NCBI GenBank assembly: GCA_045639325.1
Contig: JAZUCU010000030.1
Location: 1 to 64,000, forward strand
From: RGIG8244 sp045639325
Lineage (GTDB): Bacteria; Verrucomicrobiota; Lentisphaeria; Victivallales; UBA1829
Direction: 5' to 3'
DNA: 64,000 nt
In this document: positions 1-7,499 of the stretch, piece after piece
How positions within the stretch are numbered: the first letter of the stretch is position 1
Layout of the letters: every line of letters starts with the position of its first letter
Program-made: the position numbers and the translations under genes
The notes under the pieces: generated by a model
Told to the model about the DNA's origin: nothing
The model's database searches: none
What the model saw: the letters and a program-made list of their open reading frames with translations, nothing else

Positions 1-349
1 AGGCACTTAATTTTTTTATGTACTCAATCTCCATTCTTAACTGTTGATTCTCTTCTATCAAGTCTTTTACTCGATCAGGTGGTAACGTTTGCTTTTTTGG
101 GCGTTCTTTACCTGGTCCGCGCGCTCGTCCTCGTTTTTCTAACATAAAACCTGCTTCTCCTTCCTCAAGATAAATACGTTCCCATAATTTTAATGTTTTT
201 AAATGATTATGAGCTTCTACAGAGTTTTTTACATCCCAATACTTATAGACGGTTTCATTGTATCCAAGATGATTAGTCCGCATATCTAATATAGCACGTA
301 TTTTGAATTCTGCACTATACCGACGGTTTGTTCTGTGTTCTTTCTTCAT
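1..349 (-). CDS. IS3/IS150-family transposase OrfA, partial (cut by window edge)
   Basis: The start of a transposase accessory protein that binds the element ends; in IS3 elements OrfA is usually joined to OrfB by frameshifting. The ATG is at 349 and 116 codons are visible before the window ends without a stop. The N-terminus (MKKEHRTNRRYSAEFKIRA) is a typical helix-turn-helix start. Later come WERIYLEEGEAGFM and, at the edge, ENQQLRMEIEYIKKLSA, the leucine-zipper-like segment found before the OrfA end in IS150-group elements. Codon use is much more AT-rich (TTA, ATA, AGA) than in neighbouring genes, consistent with transfer. OrfB would lie beyond position 1. Family assignment is by motif recognition. 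Confidence 0.85.
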   Translation of the reverse strand, partial: MKKEHRTNRRYSAEFKIRAILDMRTNHLGYNETVYKYWDVKNSVEAHNHLKTLKLWERIYLEEGEAGFMLEKRGRARGPGKERPKKQTLPPDRVKDLIEENQQLRMEIEYIKKLSA

Positions 350-371
350 AAAAAATGCACCTCAAAGGTTG

Positions 372-396
372 TGTCCAACTTTTGGGGTGCACTTCA
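372..396 (-). repeat. Terminal inverted repeat of the IS3/IS150-type element
   Basis: Read on the minus strand the element begins TGAAGTGCACCCCAAAAGTT, continuing GGACA. This is the IS150-group terminal repeat pattern (TG start, CCCCAAAAGTTGGACA core), 22 bases before the OrfA start. The IS edge is therefore at or near 396. The matching right end lies outside the window, so the target-site duplication cannot be checked. Confidence 0.75.
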
Positions 397-449
397 GCCG
401 TATAAAGGCGGACTGACAGAGGATTTTTTATTGTCTGTATATATTTCCG

Positions 450-1382
450 TTACTTGATCTTCCGGATACCGTGCAGCAGCTTGGTATGGGGCAGAAGACG
501 GCAGCGGATATTGAGTTTATGGGGCAGGGAAACTCGTTTGCCCGCAATGGAATTTACCAGTTCCTGGACTTCCTGCTTTTGTGGCAAGGCTTTGTCAAGG
601 AATCCTTTGCGAATCTCTGCCGGGTCAATCGGGTTGTTCACCCAATAGGCAACTGCTTCCGCTACGCTTTCCGGAGTATCATCTGCCACTTTTACCGCAA
701 ATTCCGGCAGAAGAGTATCGCGTCCGCCCAGATTGCGGGTGTTGACGACCGGGACGCCGCAAAGCGTGTATTCGCCGCAGGAGAACATGGCGCCCTCAAT
801 GGCAGAGAGAGCCAGACCGCAGGAGGCTTTGCAAATTTCCCGTCCGATGAGGAACGAGGATACTTTCTGGGTCCAATGGGCGTGCGTGAATTCTTTTATG
901 GTGCTTTCGAAATAAGCGCGTTCCTTTTCCGAAAAACTGCCGATAAGGTGAAGATTCTGAATCTGTTTTGCCAATTCATGCCGTTTGAACGGGGTGATGC
1001 GGGCAATGTACAATGCATCGTATTGTTTTTTTCCGTTTTTTGCCAACGGATAACGGCGGGGATCCAGAAAGGCATTGTGCTGAGCAAGATAGACTTCTGC
1101 AAATTCTTTGAGAATCGTAACTTCCGGCGCAGCATTAGCCAGAATAATGAAACGGGCTTCCGGGAAAGCATTCCGGGCTTCCGCAAGGCGTGTTTTCAGT
1201 TCGTTTGCCACTTCCGGCAATTCGGCGGACCAGCCCAGCTGCAGCAGCATGGTGAATTTTTCATTTTGCGGAATCGACTTTTTGAAGGCTTCCAGATTGC
1301 GCAAAAAATCCATTTCGAATGCGGCGATGATGCGGGGGGAACGATTCAATTCGTATGCCGGTAAATATTCAAAAAAGCTCAT
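450..1382 (-). CDS. GT4-type glycosyltransferase (last gene of EPS operon)
   Basis: Likely cytoplasmic GT-B glycosyltransferase adding a sugar to the exopolysaccharide repeat unit. A mid-protein YIARITPFKRHELA segment matches the GT4 'R-x-x-x-x-K' donor region, and EGAMFSCGE gives the E-x7-E motif, followed by GVPVVNTRNLGG. The ATG at 1382 is chosen over the one at 1397 because it forms an ATGA overlap with the preceding stop and has GGAGAG about 7 bases upstream; this gives 310 residues. It is short for the family (usually 350-400) and its N-terminal acceptor domain looks reduced. Sugar specificity is unknown. Confidence 0.75.
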   Translation of the reverse strand: MSFFEYLPAYELNRSPRIIAAFEMDFLRNLEAFKKSIPQNEKFTMLLQLGWSAELPEVANELKTRLAEARNAFPEARFIILANAAPEVTILKEFAEVYLAQHNAFLDPRRYPLAKNGKKQYDALYIARITPFKRHELAKQIQNLHLIGSFSEKERAYFESTIKEFTHAHWTQKVSSFLIGREICKASCGLALSAIEGAMFSCGEYTLCGVPVVNTRNLGGRDTLLPEFAVKVADDTPESVAEAVAYWVNNPIDPAEIRKGFLDKALPQKQEVQELVNSIAGKRVSLPHKLNIRCRLLPHTKLLHGIRKIK

Positions 1383-2290
1383 TGTTTTTCTCTCCATTGT
1401 CTTGCTTTGATCAGAGTTTCTGTACGTAATTGTGCGTTGGCTGCAATGTTGCCTGCAAAAATAGAAATACAGTTTTTTGTGAATTTGCCGTCGATTTTAT
1501 GCAGCAGGGGAATCGGGCAGGTTACATTCAATACGCCTTTTTCCGGATCGATGACGGCACTGCAGAAATTTTTGGCTTCCACCTTGCGCCAGAAAAGATT
1601 TTTATGTTCCGGCATATAGAATATGGCTTTGATATTTTCCTTGTTTGTGCCGGGTGTATTGTCTGTTTTCCAGTTCAAGGGGTTGATGTTATAGATATTT
1701 TTTGCATTCGGATTCGCTTGCATTTTCTCGTTGTTAATGCAGCTTGTCCAGGTTACGATCACGCCGAAATCGTCCGCTTTTGTTGCGGCTTTTAACCCTT
1801 GCCAGTAAAAATCATCGGCGATCTGTTCCGCTGTTTTCTGCTCCATATCCGGCAGATAGGCGGCAATGAAACCATTCTTTACCGTGATGCCGCTGACTTT
1901 CTGCATTACCTGATACATCAGGTCTGCGGCTTTCCCTTCGGCAAGCAAAATAAAGGGATGTCCTGGTTTGTGGAAGTTATCCATGTAAAACTCAAGTGCC
2001 TCTGCAACATTTTCGACTGTCGGATTCTGAATTTCCGGGGAAAAGACACGCACGCCTCTGCCGAAAATATCATTGGTATGCGTCTTTGTCCAGTTGAATT
2101 GAATTGCGTGGGTATCGCCATAACCGGCGGGTGCCTTGCCGATATAGAACAAATCAAACCTGGAATAAAATTGCGGGATGTCATTTTCCCGGATCAGCCA
2201 GTTTGTTCCGTATTCAAAGGGCGAAGTTGCGCAGCCGCTGAACAGCAGAGCTGCAGTAAAAGTAATCAGACAGTAAAAGATTTTTTTCAT
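1379..2290 (-). CDS. DUF3089-like lipoprotein, probable inactive hydrolase
   Basis: Probable membrane-anchored lipoprotein: signal peptide with lipobox LFSGC, Cys20. The body resembles the DUF3089 alpha/beta-hydrolase-like protein at 52804-53775. Shared blocks include PFILL, AAYL, ADD-GVIV and IYNINPLNWKTDN (IYCINPINWRTDD in the other). In that protein the nucleophile elbow is GFSQGS; here the aligned stretch is AEGKAA, so the catalytic serine is gone. This suggests a binding or structural role. The start at 2290 is used because ATGA overlaps the previous stop and GGAGGAG lies just upstream. It is the penultimate EPS operon gene. The family name is from memory of motifs. Confidence 0.7.
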   Translation of the reverse strand: MKKIFYCLITFTAALLFSGCATSPFEYGTNWLIRENDIPQFYSRFDLFYIGKAPAGYGDTHAIQFNWTKTHTNDIFGRGVRVFSPEIQNPTVENVAEALEFYMDNFHKPGHPFILLAEGKAADLMYQVMQKVSGITVKNGFIAAYLPDMEQKTAEQIADDFYWQGLKAATKADDFGVIVTWTSCINNEKMQANPNAKNIYNINPLNWKTDNTPGTNKENIKAIFYMPEHKNLFWRKVEAKNFCSAVIDPEKGVLNVTCPIPLLHKIDGKFTKNCISIFAGNIAANAQLRTETLIKARQWREKQ

Positions 2291-4074
2291 TTTCTCCTCC
2301 ATGATCTGCTAAGGAATACTCTTGTGATAAATAATGGATTGCCAATAATATAACGCTTGAATAACCGTGCCGGTTCACAATAGAGCCGGAAGCACCATTC
2401 CATATTCAATTTTCTCATCCACAATGGTGCACGGGGGATTCGTTCCGATACAAAATCGAGTAATCCGCCAACCCCGATCGCTGTACATGCCGGGAGTCGG
2501 GAAAGATTGGCGTTGATCCACATTTCCTGTTTCGGGACACCCATTGCAACCAATACAATATCCGGCTTCAAATCCGCAAGTTCCGCAAATAATTCTTCTT
2601 CACTCTTCTCCTGGAAGAAGCCGTCCGTACTGCCCACAAATTCTGCTTTGCCGCCGATTGCGCGGGCTTTTTCCAGCGCAGCCTTTGCTACTGCCGGTGA
2701 GCCGCCGAATAAATAAATGCGGTACGGTTTTTGTGCCAGCAAGGGGAACATATCCGTTCCGTTCACGTTTTCTTCCACCTTGTACCCCAGCATGGCGGCA
2801 CCGATTTTTGCTCCGATGCCGTCGGCAAAAACGACCGGACATTCTTTTAATACCTGTTTGTAAGCGGCATCCTTATATGCCAGGTTGAGGCAGTGGGCAT
2901 TGATGAATGCAACATGATGTGTTTTCTTGCTTTTGACCAGATCATCCAGTTTCTGCAAGGCTTCTTCCATGGTGCCGGAGAAAAACGGTACATCGAATAT
3001 CGTCGCCGTCCGGTTGCGATAAACTTCCAACAAGCCGTCTGCCGTATTTTTCCAGCTGAAACGGGCGGCTTTTTCTTTGCCCTGGCGGGATAAGGTTTGC
3101 TGATAAGTTACATCGGAAAGAATTTTTTTCATGCTTTCTGCAATGGCTTCCGGCGATTCCGGATCAAAGAGTTCCGCCGCATCCTTGCCCAATTCTCCGA
3201 GAGACGAATTATTGGAACAGGCACAGGGGAGTCCGGCGTGCATCGCTTCCAGCAGAGAGAGTCCGAAACCTTCAAAACGGGATGGGAAGATATACATGGC
3301 ACTTTCCCCATAATATTCCGGCAATTTTGCAAAGTCGATAAATCCGGGGAATTGGAAATGCCCGGCGCAGGGCGAATTTTTTGCGTATTCAAACACGGCA
3401 TCCGCACCGTTCCAGGCGGCACCCGGCATGACAAGATGGTATGTGCTGCGCAATTCTTCCGGCAGCAACTCAAAGGCTTTCAACAGGTTCAAATGATTCT
3501 TGCCCGGATGTTCAATGCGGGAAATGTAAAGAATCTGTTTTTTCTTTTCCGTCTTGACTTCAGCCGGAGGGGTAAAGCCGTTATAAACAACGGTGATTTT
3601 TTCTTCCGGAACGTGCCAGTACTTGATCAAATCGCATTTCGTCGATTCGCTGATGGCGACGATACTCTGGGCTTTGCGGACATAATGCGGCAGTACTTTT
3701 TTGATGTACAACATCCGGAATTTATCGTATTTTACCGGGACGTGATACTGGGAAAGATCGTGCACCACGGCAATGGTGAAAATGGGATAACGGCAGAAGA
3801 CGCGTCGATTTGCTGCAAGCAGAATGCAGAGATCAAACTTTTTCCAATTGATTCGCAACGGCAGAATGAACAGACTGTAAAGCATGGAAAAGAGAGCATT
3901 ACGCTTTTTGATTTTGATTTGTTCAAAACGCGCAAATTCTTCTATTCCGTCATCTTCCACAATCAGGGTCAATTCGTGGCCGGCACTTTCCAATGCCTTG
4001 ACGACTTCCCGGATATACACGGCAATACCCGATTTCCCATTATCAAAAGGGATTGCAGAGAGCAGAATTTTCAT
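2287..4074 (-). CDS. Two-domain glycosyltransferase: GT4 fused to WecG/TagA/CpsF-type GT26
   Basis: A 595-residue fusion. Residues about 1-365 are a GT4 domain (MKILLSAIPFDNGKSGIAVY start, LYISRIEHPGKN, EGFGLSLLE as E-x7-E). Residues about 370-590 are a GT26 domain like WecG/TagA/CpsF (INAHCLNLA, FADGIG, LFGGSP, VAMGVPKQEMW, GVGGLLDFVSERIPRAP, WMRKLNMEW). GT26 enzymes transfer a second sugar, often N-acetylmannosamine(uronate), onto a lipid-linked primer. The start at 4074 is supported by GGAGGT upstream and an ATGA overlap; an earlier ATG would add about 30 unlikely residues. The fusion probably couples two consecutive sugar transfers. Confidence 0.85.
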   Translation of the reverse strand: MKILLSAIPFDNGKSGIAVYIREVVKALESAGHELTLIVEDDGIEEFARFEQIKIKKRNALFSMLYSLFILPLRINWKKFDLCILLAANRRVFCRYPIFTIAVVHDLSQYHVPVKYDKFRMLYIKKVLPHYVRKAQSIVAISESTKCDLIKYWHVPEEKITVVYNGFTPPAEVKTEKKKQILYISRIEHPGKNHLNLLKAFELLPEELRSTYHLVMPGAAWNGADAVFEYAKNSPCAGHFQFPGFIDFAKLPEYYGESAMYIFPSRFEGFGLSLLEAMHAGLPCACSNNSSLGELGKDAAELFDPESPEAIAESMKKILSDVTYQQTLSRQGKEKAARFSWKNTADGLLEVYRNRTATIFDVPFFSGTMEEALQKLDDLVKSKKTHHVAFINAHCLNLAYKDAAYKQVLKECPVVFADGIGAKIGAAMLGYKVEENVNGTDMFPLLAQKPYRIYLFGGSPAVAKAALEKARAIGGKAEFVGSTDGFFQEKSEEELFAELADLKPDIVLVAMGVPKQEMWINANLSRLPACTAIGVGGLLDFVSERIPRAPLWMRKLNMEWCFRLYCEPARLFKRYIIGNPLFITRVFLSRSWRRK

Positions 4075-5153
4075 TTCAGCACCTCCGCAAGATTTCTGAA
4101 TTCTTTCACAAAATTTTCCTCTGAGAATTTTTCTTTTGCAATGCTGAAACAGTTTTTCCGCCATGCCGGAAGCAGAATTTTATGTTGCTGACTGATTACC
4201 CGGAATGCATCATTCAAATCCAGTTTTTTCGGTACCAGACAGCCGGTTTTTACATCAACCAGCCATTCCCGGACTCCGCCAAGATCAATGGCAACTACCG
4301 GAATTCCGTGCGCAATTGCTTCCAAACCAACCAGTCCGAACGGTTCCTGCCAGCGGATGGGGAAACAGAATACATCGCATGCATCCCACAACGTTTCCGG
4401 ATCGCTGACAAAGCCGGTAAAGTGAACTTTCTCCTGCAGCTTGTAATCCATGACCATTTTTTCCAACATTGCCCGGTCGTTGCCATCTCCGGCGATGGTG
4501 CAATGGAAAGGTACATCCAGTTTTGCCAACGATTTCAGCATCAAATCTGCACCTTTGCCCCGGATGAGCTGGCCAAGGAACAGGATCCGCAGAATACCAT
4601 CCGGCATAAAGGTATGTTCTTTTTCGACCACTTTGGTAAATGCCGGCAGTTTGATTACTTTTTCAAATCCGTTTTTACGCAAGTTTTCCGCCATGAAGTC
4701 GGAGAGTACCAAAGCGGGCAGTTTGCGGTATTCTTTCAGCGGCGGAGCGGCATTGCGTCCGAGGGAACAGAGTGCGCACAAAAGCGGATTGCGTTTGCGA
4801 CTGCAATTGGTTCTGCCGATGGGCGTATAATAGTGGTGCCGCTGACAATAAATGTTATGATCGTGTGCGAAAAAGAATGTCTTTTCAACGGGCAGCAACT
4901 TCAACAATTCCGGCGGGATGATGTTGTGGATAATAATCATATCTGCCGTTGTCATCAGGTCATTCGCGGGGGAAAACTCTGCGATGGAATCAAAAGCTGC
5001 GGCAAACTGTTCCTGATCTTTTCCGCCGTTTTCGGTGTAAAGATAATGAACGGTAAAGCCGTTATTCCGCAACAGCTCCGCACTTTTCTGCATGTACCGT
5101 TCGATGCCGCCGATAATGCCGTTGTATTTGCCCAGGTAAACGATTTTTTTCAT
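4071..5153 (-). CDS. GT4-family glycosyltransferase with cysteine-rich insert
   Basis: A 360-residue GT-B glycosyltransferase. It starts KKIVYLGKYNGIIGGIERYM (glycine-rich N-terminal loop), has LGQLIRGKGADLM for donor binding, and EPFGLVGLE as the E-x7-E motif. Residues about 110-135 hold a cluster of four cysteines with histidines (CQRHHYY, then C-x8-C-x2-C), a pattern seen in a subset of GT4 enzymes and possibly metal-binding. It overlaps both neighbours by four bases (ATGA), showing translational coupling. Likely builds the exopolysaccharide repeat; donor and acceptor cannot be read from sequence. Confidence 0.85.
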   Translation of the reverse strand: MKKIVYLGKYNGIIGGIERYMQKSAELLRNNGFTVHYLYTENGGKDQEQFAAAFDSIAEFSPANDLMTTADMIIIHNIIPPELLKLLPVEKTFFFAHDHNIYCQRHHYYTPIGRTNCSRKRNPLLCALCSLGRNAAPPLKEYRKLPALVLSDFMAENLRKNGFEKVIKLPAFTKVVEKEHTFMPDGILRILFLGQLIRGKGADLMLKSLAKLDVPFHCTIAGDGNDRAMLEKMVMDYKLQEKVHFTGFVSDPETLWDACDVFCFPIRWQEPFGLVGLEAIAHGIPVVAIDLGGVREWLVDVKTGCLVPKKLDLNDAFRVISQQHKILLPAWRKNCFSIAKEKFSEENFVKEFRNLAEVLK

Positions 5154-6343
5154 AACAGCCCCCGGTAAATCGCACTCAAGTTTGCGGCAATCGTCTTCCA
5201 GTTGTATTGATTCGCCGTTTCTTTGCCGCCATCTACGATTACGGAACGGAGTGTATCCAGTTTCCCGTATGCGGCAAGCAGTGATGTAACATTATTATCT
5301 TCAAAAAGCAGCGCGTTTTTCTCATCAACAAGAAAATCACGCAGTCCGCCGACTGCTGACGCAATCAGCGGCACCTGGGCATCCAATGCTTCCAATGCGG
5401 CGATTCCGAATGGTTCGTGGCGGGACGGCAACACAAAGCAGTGGGCGGTTTTCAACGCCTGAAGTAATTCCAGGCTGTCCGGCGGCAAACCGGGGATGAC
5501 AGTCAGGCGTTCGCGGATACCAGCCTGTGCCGCTTCGTTCTGCAATTCCTCCAGATACCATTGTGCGGTAATCGGGCCGATGAGCAGCAAATGGGTATCG
5601 GCATGATTCCGGATGATTTCCAGCATGATTTTCTGATTTTTCTGATAATCGATACGGGAAATGCAGAGAATGATTTTCTTGTCTTCCGGGAGGTTATGTT
5701 TTTTGCAGAAGTCCCCGGCATCCGGAAGTTCCCGGTGCAAAATGCCGTTGGGGAAAAGTTCCACACGCTGTCCGGGAAAGCGTTCCTGCAGTTTTGCGAC
5801 TTCTTCTTTGCTCAATGCAAGCAGCAGCTCCGCCTGACTTTCCGGGATTTTGCGCAGTCCGCACAGCCGGTCGATAATGCCGCCGTAACTGAATTTATGT
5901 TTCAGCGGTTTGAGCATCAATTCCATTTCCTGCGCGGGGATGGCACAGGATCCGCCGTGCAGACTCATGATGCAGGGGATGGAACATTTTCTGCCCAGTT
6001 TCATTGTGGCATTTGCCAAACGGGCTCCGGCGTGAATGTGAAAAATATCATATTTTCCGTTTCGTAACGCTTTCATCAACTTGGGAGAAAAGGGATTGCC
6101 GCCCTTTTTATCCAACGCCAGTTTGTCATTGGCAGGCATGGGGAAATAAGGGTAGAAATAGGGGAAACGGCGGATGGTGATGCCATCCACACATTCGGTT
6201 CCGATTTTATCCAGCGCGGCAGTGCAAAGAATTTCCGGCAGAAGACCTTGTGCTTTCTGCTGTTTTGCAATATTCCATACGACACTTTCCGTGCCGCCCC
6301 ATTCATCAAAACTGAAGCGACGAACAATGTGAGCGATTTTCAT
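5150..6343 (-). CDS. GT4-family glycosyltransferase
   Basis: A 397-residue GT-B glycosyltransferase. The N-terminus reads MKIAHIVRRFSFDEWGGTES, the usual GGTE acceptor-domain loop; HIHAG, MSLHGG and CISRIDYQKNQ follow, and EPFGIAALE gives E-x7-E near the C-terminus. No signal peptide or membrane segment, so it acts in the cytoplasm or at the inner face of the membrane. ATGA overlaps link it to the GT2 upstream and the GT4 downstream. Sugar specificity unknown. Confidence 0.87.
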   Translation of the reverse strand: MKIAHIVRRFSFDEWGGTESVVWNIAKQQKAQGLLPEILCTAALDKIGTECVDGITIRRFPYFYPYFPMPANDKLALDKKGGNPFSPKLMKALRNGKYDIFHIHAGARLANATMKLGRKCSIPCIMSLHGGSCAIPAQEMELMLKPLKHKFSYGGIIDRLCGLRKIPESQAELLLALSKEEVAKLQERFPGQRVELFPNGILHRELPDAGDFCKKHNLPEDKKIILCISRIDYQKNQKIMLEIIRNHADTHLLLIGPITAQWYLEELQNEAAQAGIRERLTVIPGLPPDSLELLQALKTAHCFVLPSRHEPFGIAALEALDAQVPLIASAVGGLRDFLVDEKNALLFEDNNVTSLLAAYGKLDTLRSVIVDGGKETANQYNWKTIAANLSAIYRGLL

Positions 6344-7155
6344 TGTTTTGCTCCCCGGTAATAACTTATTTTCTGTACCAGACGGTAAATGGGCGGATAA
6401 AACAGTTCCAACAGTTTGCCGTGCCGGATCAGATAGATATAGTCCCGCAACATTTCCACAGCCATATTTCCTAATGCATGAGTCAGGGTAATGGGCTTTT
6501 TGCCCATTTGCGTATCCGCGACCCCTTCATTGAAGAAACGTTTTTTGACTTCCGCAAGGGTATAATTGTGGGAGTGTTCCACAATGGAATCGGGTACATA
6601 AACGATATTCGCTTGATTCCGGTGCACCCATTCGGAGTCTTCGGAATATTGAAATTGCTCATTGAATGGCTTTGCCAGCAAATCTTCTTTGCGGAAGCCG
6701 GAGGAGACCAGAGAGAAAAAACGCCCCCAGGTCCGGGCGATTCTGCCATCGCCGAATGCCCGTTCATAATCCTTGCGGATAATGGCGTAGGCATCTTTAC
6801 GGGCAATCTGATTGGCAAACACGCAATCCACACTCTTGTCTTTCAGCGGCGCAACAAGCGTCTGTAAGTATTCTTTGTGCTGAGGAATGGCATCGCCGTT
6901 ATTGAAAATGATGTATTCTCCGTTTGCCTGACTGATCATATAATTCAGCGTTTTTCCGGGAACATATTTGCCTTCCGGGGGCATAATACACCGGATTTGC
7001 GGGACGGATGCCAGATATTCTGCAGTGCCGTCCGTGGAGTGGTCGTCGCAGGAAATAATTTCTACTGTGTCATCCACCTGTTGCTGCAGGAGCATATCCA
7101 CCGTCTGGCGGATGTAGGCGATATCGTTATGAGAGCGCATCAAAACAGAAATCAT
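6340..7155 (-). CDS. GT2-family glycosyltransferase
   Basis: A 271-residue GT-A glycosyltransferase. The start MISVLMRSHNDIAYIRQTV and SCDDHSTDGTAEYL are typical of GT2 nucleotide-sugar binding; FNNGDAIP replaces the usual DxD, and YSEDSEW supplies the ED-type catalytic region. The C-terminus after residue 230 is a basic/aromatic amphipathic stretch likely to touch the membrane. Four-base overlaps on both sides place it in the translation-coupled glycosyltransferase block. Confidence 0.85.
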   Translation of the reverse strand: MISVLMRSHNDIAYIRQTVDMLLQQQVDDTVEIISCDDHSTDGTAEYLASVPQIRCIMPPEGKYVPGKTLNYMISQANGEYIIFNNGDAIPQHKEYLQTLVAPLKDKSVDCVFANQIARKDAYAIIRKDYERAFGDGRIARTWGRFFSLVSSGFRKEDLLAKPFNEQFQYSEDSEWVHRNQANIVYVPDSIVEHSHNYTLAEVKKRFFNEGVADTQMGKKPITLTHALGNMAVEMLRDYIYLIRHGKLLELFYPPIYRLVQKISYYRGAKQ

Positions 7156-7496
7156 TTATTTTCTCCCTTGAAACTCTGTACCGCTTCTTCAATGGTCGGG
7201 TAAATATCAAACACCCGGTAAACTTTGGTGATGTCCAGAACGATCTGCATATCGGCACTGACTCTTGCCAGTTTGATAACGGATTTATTTTCTATGGCCT
7301 TCTGTGCAACCGCAAGGAGCGCATCGAGACCGAAATTATCAATATTGACCAGCTTTTCCAGGTCAAGCACGACCATTTCACCTTCTTTCATCCGTTCGCT
7401 CAAAACATATTTGAAGTTTTCCGCGCCCACCTGATCGAGAAACATCTGAACGTGAGCCACCAGTACATCATCGATGTGTTCAAAACGCATTTCCAT
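7152..7496 (-). CDS. STAS-domain protein lacking the usual phospho-serine
   Basis: A 114-residue single STAS domain, the fold of anti-sigma-factor antagonists (SpoIIAA type). The segment LDLEKLVNIDNFGLDALL aligns with the family signature ...IDSSGL..., but DSSG reads DNFG, so the serine normally phosphorylated is missing. It lies between the flippase and the GT2 with a four-base overlap to the latter, so it is made with the EPS machinery. It may act as a non-switchable scaffold or partner for a kinase-linked control circuit not seen here. The start could be Met1 (7496) or Met3. Confidence 0.75.
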   Translation of the reverse strand: MEMRFEHIDDVLVAHVQMFLDQVGAENFKYVLSERMKEGEMVVLDLEKLVNIDNFGLDALLAVAQKAIENKSVIKLARVSADMQIVLDITKVYRVFDIYPTIEEAVQSFKGENK

Positions 7497-7499
7497 AGA

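Larger units (their letters stand above)
1..396 (-). mobile_element. Left end of an IS3-family insertion sequence
   Basis: Terminal repeat plus OrfA start define the left end of an insertion sequence running off the window. It sits about 54 bases after the stop codon of the last exopolysaccharide operon gene, so insertion may have separated that operon from further downstream genes. Bases 397-449 between the IS and that gene hold only an AT-rich tail, with no convincing terminator. Confidence 0.8.

Noticed and set aside
397..449. Possible terminator at the end of the EPS operon
   Set aside because: Only a short imperfect stem (CCG/CGG) is visible and the IS begins directly after; not convincing.
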